Shown one piece after another: positions 27,756-37,000 of a stretch of 64,000 nucleotides of DNA. The position numbers and the translations under genes were made by a program. The first letter of the stretch is position 1. The number at the start of each line of letters is the position of its first letter. The DNA comes from Ancylothrix sp. D3o. Lineage in GTDB: Bacteria; Cyanobacteriota; Cyanobacteriia; Cyanobacteriales; Oscillatoriaceae. The DNA lies in the NCBI RefSeq assembly GCF_025370775.1, contig NZ_JAMXEX010000006.1, positions 1-64,000 of the forward strand, given 5' to 3'. The notes below the pieces were generated by a model that worked only from the letters and a program-made list of their open reading frames with translations, had not been told where the DNA came from and ran no database searches.

Positions 27756-27820
27756 GGTTAAGAGATAATTTTTATTCGGTAAAGTGATGCTCAAAAAGCA
27801 TCTTATTCTTTAGTGTACAA

Positions 27821-28393
27821 TTGGCTGCTATTTCCTTGATAGAACTAAAACCCCTCACCGCAGAAAATTTGCCGGCTATTTTGGAGTTGGATCGCCTGTG
27901 TTTTGGCGGTTTATGGACATCCGAAGGCTACAAGCGAGAGTTAGATAGTGACTGTAGCGACTTACTAGGTTTATTTTTATCGTCTGTTGAAGGTGTGCGC
28001 CCTTGCCCGCCCCCCCGTCTGATCGGCATTGGTTGTCTGTGGGCAATTTTGGAAGAAGCACATATTACGATTTTGGCTATTGACCCAGAGTATCGCAATT
28101 GTGGGTTAGGGCAAGCGATGCTGGTGGGTTTGATGACATCTGCGTTGGGGCGGAAGTTGGAGAGGGCGACGCTGGAGGTTAGGGTTTCTAATGTAGCGGC
28201 GATTTCTTTGTATGAGAAATATGGGTTTAAAAAAGCGGGGTGTCGCAAGGGATATTATCAGGATACGGGTGAGGATGGGTTGATTTTATGGCGGGGTGGG
28301 TTGCATCATCGGGAGTTTCCAGAAATTTTGCGGGGATGGCAAGAAGAAGTTAATGAAAGGTTGGGTAAAAATGGCTGGTTTTTGGAGTTTTAA
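27821..28393 (+). CDS. rimI: Ribosomal-protein-alanine N-acetyltransferase-like (GNAT)
   Basis: A 190-residue GNAT acyltransferase similar to RimI, which acetylates the N terminus of ribosomal protein S18. Seen are the acetyl-CoA loop [15 protein letters not shown] (Q/R-x-x-G-x-A/G type) and the C-terminal [29 protein letters not shown] typical of RimI. The start is unclear: TTG 27821 or TTG 27836, neither with a good ribosome-binding site. It diverges from lysA. From memory, marine cyanobacteria carry lysA-rimI-clpC together, so the island that follows would interrupt an old block. Confidence 0.85.
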   Translation: MAAISLIELKPLTAENLPAILELDRLCFGGLWTSEGYKRELDSDCSDLLGLFLSSVEGVRPCPPPRLIGIGCLWAILEEAHITILAIDPEYRNCGLGQAMLVGLMTSALGRKLERATLEVRVSNVAAISLYEKYGFKKAGCRKGYYQDTGEDGLILWRGGLHHREFPEILRGWQEEVNERLGKNGWFLEF

Positions 28394-28554
28394 ATATTAG
28401 GGAAAACTCGGCTTTTTCTCCGAAATTCGGTTTTATAAGAGAGATAAACAAAGAAAGCCTATTTCTAAAAAACTTGTTTACTTTAGGTGAAGAAAAAGCT
28501 ATAATTATTCCAGCAATAAAGCGAAAACTTTGGAATAAATATAATTACTTACTT

Positions 28555-30141
28555 ATGCCGGCCAACTACACCGAAATTGAAAAACGCCTTTGGGAAGCAG
28601 CCGACGAACTGCGGGCCAACTCTAAACTAAAACCTTCTGAATATTCTGTGCCGGTGTTGGGCTTGATTTTTCTGCTTTATGCTGATTATAAATTTACTTT
28701 GGTAGAGCAAGAATTGGCGGGAAAAAGTAGCCGTCGGCGCAGTGTTGGTAAAGAAGATTATCAGGCGAAAGGGGCTTTATTTTTACCCGAATCTGCCCGT
28801 TTTGATTCTTTGCTGAATCTTCCTGAAGCTGAGGATATTGGCGGGGCAATTAATGCGGCAATGAAAGTTATTTCCGACGAAAATGAGGAATTGGCCGGTG
28901 CTTTACCGCGAGATTACAACCGGCTAGAAAAACCGATTTTGCGGGAATTGCTGAAAATCTTAAACCGAATTCCTAGGGATAAAATTACAGAAGATGCTTT
29001 TGGAGAAATTTATCAGTATTTTCTGGGAAATTTTGCTCAGAAAGAAGGGCAAAAAGGCGGGGAGTTTTTTACTCCAATTTCGCTGGTAAAGCTGATTGTG
29101 GAGGTGATAGAGCCGAATAACGGGCGAATTTTAGATCCGGCTTGTGGGGCCGGTGGAATGCTGGTACAGAGTGCTATTCGGGTTAGAAATAAGTTAGGAT
29201 TTGACCCGAATCAATTAATTAGTGTTTACGGGCAGGAAAAGGTAGATGGAACTGTAAAACTCTGTCAGATGAATTTGGCAGTGCACGGAGTTTCTGGTTT
29301 ACGAAATATCCGCGAAGGTAATACTTATTATCAAGATATCCACGACAGCATCGGTAAGTTTGATTTTGTGATGGCGAATCCGCCGTTTAATGTTAATGGG
29401 GTGGATAGAGATAAGATTAAGGGCGATCCTCATTATCCTTTTGGCGCGCCGACTACTGATAATGCAAATTATCTCTGGATTCAGCTATTTTATACGGTTT
29501 TGAATGAAAACGGACGGGCGGGGTTTGTGATGGCAAACTCGGCGTCGGATGCGCGGGGTTCGGAGTTGGAAATTCGCCGCCAGTTGATAGAAACGGGGGC
29601 GGTGGATGTAATGATTGCTATCGGTTCTAATTTCTTTTATACGGTGACTTTGCCTTGTACTTTGTGGTTTTTGGATAGGGGGAAAAGGAAAAGACATTCC
29701 AGCGGAACGTCTCTACGAGATGGCGAGGATAAGGTATTGTTTATTGATGCGCGGCATATTTACCGGCAGGTGGATAGAGCACATCGGGAATTTAGCGATG
29801 CACAGGTAGAATTTATTGCAAATATTGTGCGGTTGTACCGAGGGGAAAACGCAGAATTGACGGTTGGTGGTTCGGAAATGCTGACTCAGGCTTTCCCAGA
29901 TAAGGTTTATAGGGATGTGGCGGGGTTGTGTAAAATAGCTACATTGGCTGAGATTGAGGCGCAGGGTTGGAGTCTCAATCCTGGGCGTTATGTGGGGGTG
30001 GCGGAACGTCAGGAGGCGGAGGATTTTGATTTTGCTGAATCTTTGGAAGAGTTGAATGAGGAGTTGGAAATTTTGAATGCTGAGGCGCGGGGGTTGGAGG
30101 AAACAATTGCTGAGAATGTGGCGCAAATTTTGAATCTTTGA
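28555..30141 (+). CDS. hsdM: Type I restriction-modification methyltransferase subunit
   Basis: HsdM methylates adenine in the target chosen by HsdS and is needed for both modification and restriction complexes. The 528-residue protein has an N-terminal helical domain (about 1-145), the SAM motif [10 protein letters not shown] (194-203) and the catalytic NPPF (275-278). A C-terminal coiled coil ends [18 protein letters not shown] 28555 ([13 protein letters not shown]) is the normal start; the frame extends 27 codons upstream without family likeness. hsdS is not next: three toxin-antitoxin blocks intervene, and pieces of this gene's 3' end are repeated before each following unit. Confidence 0.95.
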   Translation: MPANYTEIEKRLWEAADELRANSKLKPSEYSVPVLGLIFLLYADYKFTLVEQELAGKSSRRRSVGKEDYQAKGALFLPESARFDSLLNLPEAEDIGGAINAAMKVISDENEELAGALPRDYNRLEKPILRELLKILNRIPRDKITEDAFGEIYQYFLGNFAQKEGQKGGEFFTPISLVKLIVEVIEPNNGRILDPACGAGGMLVQSAIRVRNKLGFDPNQLISVYGQEKVDGTVKLCQMNLAVHGVSGLRNIREGNTYYQDIHDSIGKFDFVMANPPFNVNGVDRDKIKGDPHYPFGAPTTDNANYLWIQLFYTVLNENGRAGFVMANSASDARGSELEIRRQLIETGAVDVMIAIGSNFFYTVTLPCTLWFLDRGKRKRHSSGTSLRDGEDKVLFIDARHIYRQVDRAHREFSDAQVEFIANIVRLYRGENAELTVGGSEMLTQAFPDKVYRDVAGLCKIATLAEIEAQGWSLNPGRYVGVAERQEAEDFDFAESLEELNEELEILNAEARGLEETIAENVAQILNL

Positions 30142-30186
30142 GGTATGATTACAATTAATTTAAATATTTTTGGAGACCCTTAGACA

Positions 30187-30483
30187 ATGAATATAACCTT
30201 AACAACCGAACAAGAAAGATATGTTAAATCGCAACTAGAAGGGGGGAAATATAACAGTATTGAGCAGTTAATTAGTGAAGCATTGCAATTGCTAGAGGCG
30301 CAAAATCGCGCCTCCGAACAGAAGCGTTTAGAAGAACTAAGGCTAAAAATTGCTAGTGGTACTGAGCAAATCGCGAGAGGACAAGTGACTGATGGTGAGG
30401 TAGTTTTTGCCCGCTTGCAGGAGAAAATTAGCTCTTATTCTGAGTCGCAAAATACAGGAGAAAATATCTATGTTTGCTTATAA
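30187..30483 (+). CDS. parD: ParD-family antitoxin without its ParE (copy 1)
   Basis: The 98-residue protein begins with the ParD ribbon-helix-helix domain (ITLTTEQERYVKSQLEGGKYNSIEQLISEALQLLEAQ), which binds its own operator, followed by a region similar to the second ParD of this island (DGEVVFARLQEKI). The last 15 residues differ and run into the next gene. No ParE follows; the next genes are a small putative antitoxin and a PIN toxin, so ParE may have been replaced. It begins exactly 45 nt after the hsdM stop codon. Confidence 0.82.
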   Translation: MNITLTTEQERYVKSQLEGGKYNSIEQLISEALQLLEAQNRASEQKRLEELRLKIASGTEQIARGQVTDGEVVFARLQEKISSYSESQNTGENIYVCL

Positions 30484-30709
30484 AAAATATGTGACGATTG
30501 AAGATCCCTCAAAGGTAGTTTTATCTGATTTACCTTTTAAGGTTGGACAACGAGTTGAGGTAATTATTTTGGTTGAAAATGACCAAAAAGCAGCTTTAAC
30601 AGAGAATTTACGAGAGTTATTGAAGGAGACGCAAGCTTTACACGCAAATAATCCCATGACTGAAGAGGAGATAGCCGCAGAAATTGAGGCTTATCGAAAG
30701 GGACTATGA
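30470..30709 (+). CDS. Small putative antitoxin paired with PIN toxin
   Basis: The 79-residue protein has an N-terminal beta-rich part (YKKYVTIEDPSKVVLSDLPFKVGQRVEVIILVE) like those found ahead of PIN toxins, then an acidic helical tail (MTEEEIAAEIEAYRKGL). ATG 30470 has AGGAG about 9 nt upstream and overlaps the end of parD by 14 nt; an upstream frame start lies inside parD. The stop overlaps the PIN gene start by 4 nt. Role is inferred from this coupling. Confidence 0.65.
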   Translation: MFAYKKYVTIEDPSKVVLSDLPFKVGQRVEVIILVENDQKAALTENLRELLKETQALHANNPMTEEEIAAEIEAYRKGL

Positions 30710-31119
30710 GAATAGTTATTGATACTAATGTTTTAGTTTCTGCTGCGGTGATTGGGAGAAACCCAGAAGCAGTTATTTTGTTTGTTGTAGAAAGTCCTGA
30801 TTGTGAATGGGTGGTCTCAGCAGAAATTCTCAAAGAATATAAGGAGGTTTTAAGTCGTAGTCGGTTAAGGTTAACGGAATCGCAACAACAGAGATGGTTT
30901 AACATTCTCGATAGTGCTACAATTATGATAGAAGTAAATGTTGAAATTGATTTTCCCAGAGATCGCAAAGATGCCAAATTTATCGCTTGTGCTATTGCTG
31001 GAGAAGTTGATTTTTTAATTACAGGCGATCACGATTTTACGGAAGCTGAAAATTTGACAAGTACAACTATTATTTCTGTGTCTCTTTTTAAGAAGTTGGT
31101 GGACAATTTAAGAGAATAA
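30706..31119 (+). CDS. PIN-domain toxin (TIGR00305-like)
   Basis: A 137-residue putative ribonuclease toxin. It starts RIVIDTNVLVSAAV with the first catalytic Asp, has a Glu in SAEILKEYKEVL, and ends with DRKDAKFIACAIAGEVDFLITGDHDF carrying the remaining acidic metal ligands. This matches the 'putative toxin-antitoxin system, PIN family' group. It overlaps its upstream partner by 4 nt (ATGA). The RNA target is unknown. It is followed 33 nt later by an hsdM-tail copy. Confidence 0.82.
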   Translation: MRIVIDTNVLVSAAVIGRNPEAVILFVVESPDCEWVVSAEILKEYKEVLSRSRLRLTESQQQRWFNILDSATIMIEVNVEIDFPRDRKDAKFIACAIAGEVDFLITGDHDFTEAENLTSTTIISVSLFKKLVDNLRE

Positions 31120-31152
31120 AACTAACTAAAAAAGAGCCGGCTTTTAGAGAAA

Positions 31153-31275
31153 ATGCTAGAGGGAAGGGATTTTAATTTTGCGGAACGGTTGGAGGAGTTG
31201 GAAATTTTGAATGTTGAGGCGAGGGAATTAGAAGAAAGGATTGCTGAGAATGTGGCGCAATTATTGAATCTTTGA
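31153..31275 (+). pseudogene. Partial hsdM 3' end, copy B
   Basis: The 40-codon frame (ATG to TGA) encodes [20 protein letters not shown] and [11 protein letters not shown], nearly the last 35 residues of HsdM. It lacks the NEEL segment of the intact gene. It retains start and stop codons, so it might be translated and couple to parD2, whose ATG follows after 45 nt, the same spacing as hsdM to parD1. Confidence 0.75.
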
Positions 31276-31320
31276 TGCGTTTGTACAATTAAATTAATAA
31301 ATTTAGGAGTGTTTAAGAGG

Positions 31321-31587
31321 ATGGATATCACGTTTAAATCCGAAGAAGAACAGTTGATTCAAGAAAAGCTCAAAAGTGGTAAGTATGCAACGGCTTATGA
31401 AGTAATTGTTGAGGCGTTACGGCTACTTGAAGAACGAGATAAGCAGTATGAAAAATGGGTGGAAGAAACCAGGGAAAAAGTAGCAGTTGGTATTGCACAG
31501 CTTGATAGGGGAGAAGGTATTGATGGGGAAGTTGTGATTTCCAGATTGCGGGAAAAACTGAAAAAAGCCGGTGAGAATCAAGGATGA
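31321..31587 (+). CDS. parD: ParD-family antitoxin (copy 2)
   Basis: The 88-residue protein has the ParD ribbon-helix-helix (DITFKSEEEQLIQEKLKSGKYATAYEVIVEALRLLEERD) and a C-terminal stretch with DGEVVISRLREKLKKA that should wrap ParE. ATG 31321 is chosen over GTG 31309 because it gives the same 45-nt distance to the preceding hsdM-tail stop as parD1. TAGGAG is 11 nt upstream. It overlaps parE by 4 nt. Confidence 0.9.
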   Translation: MDITFKSEEEQLIQEKLKSGKYATAYEVIVEALRLLEERDKQYEKWVEETREKVAVGIAQLDRGEGIDGEVVISRLREKLKKAGENQG

Positions 31588-31889
31588 GTTTTTATATTAT
31601 TTCTCCAGAAGCGAGTCAGGATTTAGATGAGATTTCTGATTATTTCTTGAGTCGGAGTCTAAAGGCTGGCGAACGGTTTGTGAGTGGGTTTGAGCAGAAA
31701 TGCAAAAATTTGGTAAAATTTCCCAATATCGGGCGTTCCTATGCTGACATTGAGCCGTCGTTACGGGGTGTTCCTCTTGAGGGTTACATTATTCTTTATC
31801 GGGTGATTGGGGATGGAGTAGAAATTGTGCGGGTAGTAAGTGGATATCGGGACTTAGAATCGCTGTTTTCTGACTCGGATGAGGAATAA
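31584..31889 (+). CDS. parE: ParE/RelE-superfamily toxin
   Basis: The 101-residue toxin has the ParE pattern: YIISPEASQDLDEISDYFL at the N terminus, KFPNIGRSYADIEPSLRGVPLEGYIILYRV in the core and EIVRVVSGYRDLESLF at the end. ParE toxins poison DNA gyrase; the target here is inferred from family. Start ATG 31584 overlaps parD2 by ATGA. An hsdM-tail copy follows after 43 nt. Confidence 0.9.
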   Translation: MSFYIISPEASQDLDEISDYFLSRSLKAGERFVSGFEQKCKNLVKFPNIGRSYADIEPSLRGVPLEGYIILYRVIGDGVEIVRVVSGYRDLESLFSDSDEE

Positions 31890-31932
31890 AACAGAGGTGA
31901 TATGATGAATTCACTTAGCGTTTTTAAAGCAA

Positions 31933-32070
31933 ATGTCAGAGGCGGAGGATTTTGATTTTGCTGAACGGTTGGAGGAGTTGAATGAGGAATTGGAGATTTT
32001 AAATGCGGAGGCGAGGGAATTAGAAGAAACAATTGCTGAGAATGTGATGATGTTATTGGAGGGTGAATAA
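31933..32070 (+). pseudogene. Partial hsdM 3' end, copy C
   Basis: The 45-codon frame encodes [19 protein letters not shown] and [20 protein letters not shown], then LLEGE. It matches the end of HsdM almost residue by residue until IAENV, where the final residues differ from the intact gene but agree with copy D. Only 3 nt separate its stop from mntA. Confidence 0.78.
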
Positions 32071-32073
32071 GGA

Positions 32074-32391
32074 ATGAGTAAAACTAAACAATTACAAATC
32101 GCAATTCCCAAGGAAGAAATAGCCCAATTTTGCCGGCGTCACTATATCCGCAAATTGTCATTATTTGGTTCGGTGTTAAGGGATGATTTTACAGCGGAGA
32201 GCGATATTGATTTTTTAGTGGAGTTTGAGGCGGGTAAAACTCCGGGTTATTTTAAGATAGTGAGTATGGAAATGGAACTTTCCGAGCTACTAGAGGGGAG
32301 AAAGATTGATTTAAGGACTCCTAATGAGTTAAGTGTTTATTTTCGAGATAGAGTAATGGCAGAGGCGGTGGTGCAGTATGACAGCAATTGA
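32074..32391 (+). CDS. mntA: MntA-type nucleotidyltransferase antitoxin
   Basis: A 105-residue minimal nucleotidyltransferase with the motif GSVLRDDFTAESDIDFLVEF, i.e. GS followed by DxD metal ligands. In characterised MNT-HEPN pairs this enzyme adds AMP to a Tyr of the HEPN toxin and silences it. It overlaps hepT by 14 nt, typical of such pairs. It sits 3 nt after hsdM-tail copy C. Confidence 0.9.
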   Translation: MSKTKQLQIAIPKEEIAQFCRRHYIRKLSLFGSVLRDDFTAESDIDFLVEFEAGKTPGYFKIVSMEMELSELLEGRKIDLRTPNELSVYFRDRVMAEAVVQYDSN

Positions 32392-32722
32392 TGATTTAAC
32401 TCGATTGCACCATATGCAGGATGCAGCAAGGGAGGCTCTTGGTTTTATGTCTGGAAAGACTAGAGAAAATTTATCTAGCGATAGGATGTTGGTGTTGGCA
32501 GTTGTTAAAGATTTAGAAATTATTGGTGAAGCGGCGGGGAGAATTTCCGCCGAATGTAGGGCGAGACATCCTGGGATTCCTTGGGCGGTTATGGTTGGGA
32601 TGCGAAATCGGTTAACTCATGCTTATTTTTCAATCGATTTAGATATTGTTTGGGATACGGTGACTAATAATTTAGCGCCACTGGTTGAGCAATTGGAAAG
32701 GGTAATTCAGAAGGAAAGTTAA
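32378..32722 (+). CDS. hepT: HepT-type HEPN ribonuclease toxin (DUF86)
   Basis: The 114-residue helical protein carries the HEPN active-site motif RNRLTHAY, i.e. R-x4-H-x-Y, including the Tyr that MntA modifies in known pairs. DUF86 features such as VVKDLEIIGEAAGRIS and PGIPWAVMVGMRNRL are clear. It likely cleaves RNA when freed from MntA. It ends 6 nt before the last hsdM-tail fragment. Confidence 0.9.
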   Translation: MTAIDDLTRLHHMQDAAREALGFMSGKTRENLSSDRMLVLAVVKDLEIIGEAAGRISAECRARHPGIPWAVMVGMRNRLTHAYFSIDLDIVWDTVTNNLAPLVEQLERVIQKES

Positions 32723-32728
32723 TTAGGT

Positions 32729-32800
32729 ATGATGCGAGGGTTGGAAGAACAGATTGCTGAGAATGTGATGATGTTGTTGGAGGGAAAAAACTGTGAATAA
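32729..32800 (+). pseudogene. Partial hsdM 3' end, copy D, overlapping hsdS
   Basis: Twenty-three codons, [20 protein letters not shown] then NCE and TAA, repeat the last residues of HsdM. Its stop lies 8 nt inside hsdS, whose GTG is at 32793. This is what the original hsdM-hsdS junction would look like, so it is probably the authentic end of the ancestral hsdM. Confidence 0.75.
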
Positions 32801-34061
32801 AAATCTCAAGCCTGGCTGGAGTTATAAAAAGCTTGATGAGCTAGGATTCGTGGGGAGAGGAAAATCTAAACACCGCCCTAGGAATGACCCATCTTTATAT
32901 GGTGGTAAATATCCTTTTATCCAGACAGGCGAAGTTAAATCGGCTGATTTATATATTTCTAAATATAGCCAAACTTACAATAATAAAGGCTTGGCTCAAA
33001 GTAAGCTATGGGAACCTGGAACGCTTCTTATTACGATAGCTGCTAATATTGCCGATACTGCTATTTTAAAAATTACAGCTTGTTTCCCTGACAGTATTGT
33101 GGGTTTTGTTGCTGACCCTGACAAAGCAGATGTGCATTTTATTAAATACTATATCGATACAATCAAACTGCATATGCAGAATATTTCTAGGGGTACGACA
33201 CAGGATAATCTTAGCATTGAAAAAATACAAAGTTTTGATTTTTTAATTCCCCCTCTCCCAACCCAGCGTAAAATTGCTGCGATTCTCTCAGCTTATGATG
33301 ACCTAATTGAGAATAACACGCGGCGGATTGAGATATTAGAAGAGATGGCGCGATCACTCTACCGCGAGTGGTTCGTCAAATTCCGCTTCCCTGGACACGA
33401 ACAGGTGCGAATGGTAGATTCAGAATTGGGGCCGGTGCCTGAAGGTTGGGAGGTGAAAAAGCTCGCAGCATTAGTAGAGACACAGTATGGATATACTGAA
33501 TCCGCTAGTAAAAATAAAGTTGGGCCTAAGTATGTCCGAGGGATGGATATTAACAAAACATCCTATATTCAGTGGGATTCAGTACCTTATTGTCCTATCA
33601 ATGATACTGACTATGCTAAGTATCGGTTAAAAGCTGGCGACGTGTTGGTAATTCGTATGGCTGATCCAGGAAAAGTAGGGATTGTAGAAAACCAAATAGA
33701 TGCTGTTTTTGCTTCTTATCTGATTCGACTCAAAATCACATCGTCTAAACTATCGCCTTATTTACTTTTCTATTTTCTCTTATCAGAATGTTACCAGAAT
33801 TATGTAACAGGAGCCTGTACAGGAACAACGAGAAAGAGTGCAAGTGCAGGTGTGCTTACGGATATTAACCTAGTTATTCCTATTGATGATATACGTCAAA
33901 AATTTGAGGAACAGATTTCTGTAATTAGGAGAATGCTTAATAAGCTTTTAGAAAAAAACGCCAACCTCCGCAAAACCCGCGACTTACTCTTACCCAGACT
34001 GATATCAGGCGAAATCGACGTAGAAAACCTCGACATCAAAACCGGAGAAATAGCCGCATGA
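32793..34061 (+). CDS. hsdS: Type I restriction-modification specificity subunit
   Basis: HsdS picks the bipartite DNA target through two recognition domains. The 422 residues show TRD1 (about 1-155), a central conserved helix PLPTQRKIAAILSAYDDLIENNTRRIEILEEMARSLYREWFVKFRFPG, TRD2 (about 220-365) and the distal helix ending LLLPRLISGEIDVENLDI. It starts at GTG 32793 inside hsdM-tail copy D and overlaps hsdR by 4 nt. The last 100 nt change to a C/A-rich codon use that continues into hsdR. Confidence 0.93.
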   Translation: MNKNLKPGWSYKKLDELGFVGRGKSKHRPRNDPSLYGGKYPFIQTGEVKSADLYISKYSQTYNNKGLAQSKLWEPGTLLITIAANIADTAILKITACFPDSIVGFVADPDKADVHFIKYYIDTIKLHMQNISRGTTQDNLSIEKIQSFDFLIPPLPTQRKIAAILSAYDDLIENNTRRIEILEEMARSLYREWFVKFRFPGHEQVRMVDSELGPVPEGWEVKKLAALVETQYGYTESASKNKVGPKYVRGMDINKTSYIQWDSVPYCPINDTDYAKYRLKAGDVLVIRMADPGKVGIVENQIDAVFASYLIRLKITSSKLSPYLLFYFLLSECYQNYVTGACTGTTRKSASAGVLTDINLVIPIDDIRQKFEEQISVIRRMLNKLLEKNANLRKTRDLLLPRLISGEIDVENLDIKTGEIAA

Positions 34062-37000
34062 CTTCACCCCACCCCGACTCAGAAACAGCATTAGAACTGC
34101 AAACCATCAGCCTATTTGAAAAACTCGGCTACACCACAGCCAACTGCTACAACGAATGGGTTAACGGCCCCAGCAAATTAGGCCGAGAAACCAGAAAAGA
34201 TGTAATCCTAATTTCCAGACTACAACCGGCCCTAGAAAAACTCAACCCCCACCTCCCCAAATCAGCAATAAACCTCGCCATCGAACAACTGATCAGCGAC
34301 AGAAGCGCCCTCAGCCTCGCTAATGCCAACCGCGAAATTTATGATCTCCTCAAAGACAGAATAACAGTCACCTATCGCAACGATGCCGGCGAAGAAATCA
34401 CTGAAAAAGTCACCGTCATCGACTGGAAAAACCCCAGCAACAATGACTTTTTCCTCGCCTCCCAATTTAAGATCAGCGGCGAAATGAACCCCCGCCGCCC
34501 TGATTTAATTGCCTTTGTAAACGGCATTCCCCTAGTTTTTATTGAACTCAAAGCCTCCAGAGAACGAGTCGAAATCGCCTATCAAAATAACTTCTGCGAC
34601 TACATACAAGAAATCCCTCAACTTTTCTGGTACAACAGCCTCGTTATCCTCTCCAACGGTAGCATCAGCAAAATAGGCAGTATCACCTCCACTTGGGAAT
34701 ATTTCTCAGAGTGGAAACAAATTAACAACCAAGGAGAAACCGGCATTATTTCCCTGGAAACAATCATTCTAGGTACTTGCGAAAAAACCAAACTTTTAGA
34801 TATCATCGAAAACTTTATTTTATTTAGCGAAGAACAAGGCGGCTTAATCAAACTAATTGCCAAAAATCATCAATATTTCGGCGTAAATAGCGCCATAGAA
34901 GCTGTCGAAAACCTCCAACAAAACCAAGGAAAACTAGGGGTATTCTGGCACACCCAAGGCAGCGGCAAAAGCTTTTCAATGCAGTTCTTTTCGCAAAAAG
35001 TCCACCGCACAATCCCCGGTAACTGGACATTTCTGATTATCACCGACCGCGACGATTTAGACACCCAAATTTATAAAAACTTTGCCAAAACCGGCGCCGT
35101 CACCGAACCCGAAAAAAATGTCAGGGCAAACAGTGGCGAACACCTCAAACAACTCTTGACAGAAGACCACCGTTATGTATTCACATTAATTCAAAAATTC
35201 CGTAATTTAAAAGGCGAAAAATACCCTGAACTTTCCGATAGAAATGATGTAATTGTGATAGCAGATGAGGCCCACCGTTCACAATATGATATCTTTGCCG
35301 CTAACATGAGAATTGCATTACCAAATGCCGGTTTTATTGGCTTCACCGGCACACCTTTATTAGCAGGAGAAGAAGCCACCAGACGAGAATTTGGCGATTA
35401 TATCAGCATCTACAACTTCCGCCAATCCATCGAAGACGGCGCAACCGTTCCCCTTTTCTACGAAAACCGCATCCCGCAACTAGAACTTACCAACAGTTTC
35501 CTAAACGAAGAAATTGCAGAAATTATCGAATCCGCTGATTTAGATGAAGCCCAACAAAATAAATTAGAAAGGGAATTTTCCCGCGAATATCACCTCATAG
35601 CGCGAGAGGAACGCTTAGAAGAAATTGCCAAAGATATTGTCAGCCACTTTTTAGGAAGAGGTTATCAGGGAAAAGCAATGGTTGTTTCTATCGACCGCTT
35701 CACCGCTGTTAAAATGTATGACAAAGTACAGCATTACTGGCAACAACATCTCAGCGAATTAAAACAGCAATTAACCACCGCAAATCAAACAGAAAAACTA
35801 AGCCCAAAAATTAAATATATGGAAGAAACCGACATGGCGGTAGTGATTTCTTCTTCTCAAAATGAAGTAGAAGCATTTAAGAAAAAAAATTTAGATATCA
35901 AACCTCACCGGCAACGCCTCGCCAAAGAAAAACCGGGAATAGATGTAAAATTTAAAGATGCTAATCACCCGCTGCGAATTGTCTTTGTCTGCGCGATGTG
36001 GATGACAGGATTTGATGCCCCTAGTTGTTCCACTATTTACCTAGATAAACCGATGCGAAACCACACCCTGATGCAAACAATCGCTAGGGCAAATCGCGTG
36101 TTTAAAAACAAAATAAACGGCTTAATTATAGATTATATTGGCGTATTCCGAGACTTACAAAAAGCCCTAGCAATTTATGGTTCAGCATCCGGTGGTGGTA
36201 TTACTGAAGGCGACACGCCGGTGCAATCAAAAGCTGCCTTAGTCGAACAATTAAGAGAGAAAATCACCGAAACCCTACAATTTTGTAGCGAACGTGGCAT
36301 CAATTTTGACGACATCCAAACCGCCAATCAAGCCTTTACCCGTACCCACTTATGGGATAAGGCGGTTGAGGCTATTTTGGTATCTGAGGAATCAAAGCAA
36401 CGTTATTTAGAATTAACTCAAACTGTTAGCAAACTCAATAAAGGCATTCTTCCTGATCCGGCTGCCGGTGAGTTTAATCAAATTTTATTGAATTTTGCCG
36501 AAATTACCAGGCGAATCAAAAAACTCAATCCAGCGGTGGATATTTCCGAAGCAAAAGCAGCAATTGAGGAAATTTTGGATCAGTCGATTGGGGCTTTAGA
36601 GTATGTTATTCCTGAATCTAACCAAATTATTGATATCAGTAAGATGGATTTTGAAGCCCTCAAAGCCAAGTTTAAAACAGGCTACAAACGTACAGAAATT
36701 GAGAAGCTAAAAGGTGTAATTAACAAGAAGTTAACGCAAATGGTACGCCTTAATAAAGGCCGGTTGGATTATCTGGATAAATTCGAGCAAATGATAAATC
36801 AATATAATGCCGATTCTTGTAACGTCGAGGGATTTTTTGCAGATTTGGTAGAGTTTGCCAAAGAAATTAACCTTGAAGATAAACGGGCGCTATCAGAGAA
36901 TTTAGAAGAGGAAGAATTGGCAACTTTTGATTTGCTTACTCAAGCAGATATTGTTTTAAGTGAGAAAAAAAAGCAGGAAGTTAAGAAGGTAGCCAAAGAA

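Noticed and set aside
30470-30709. ParE partner for parD1
   Set aside because: The sequence lacks the ParE pattern (no RSY...GY core) and is coupled to the PIN gene instead.
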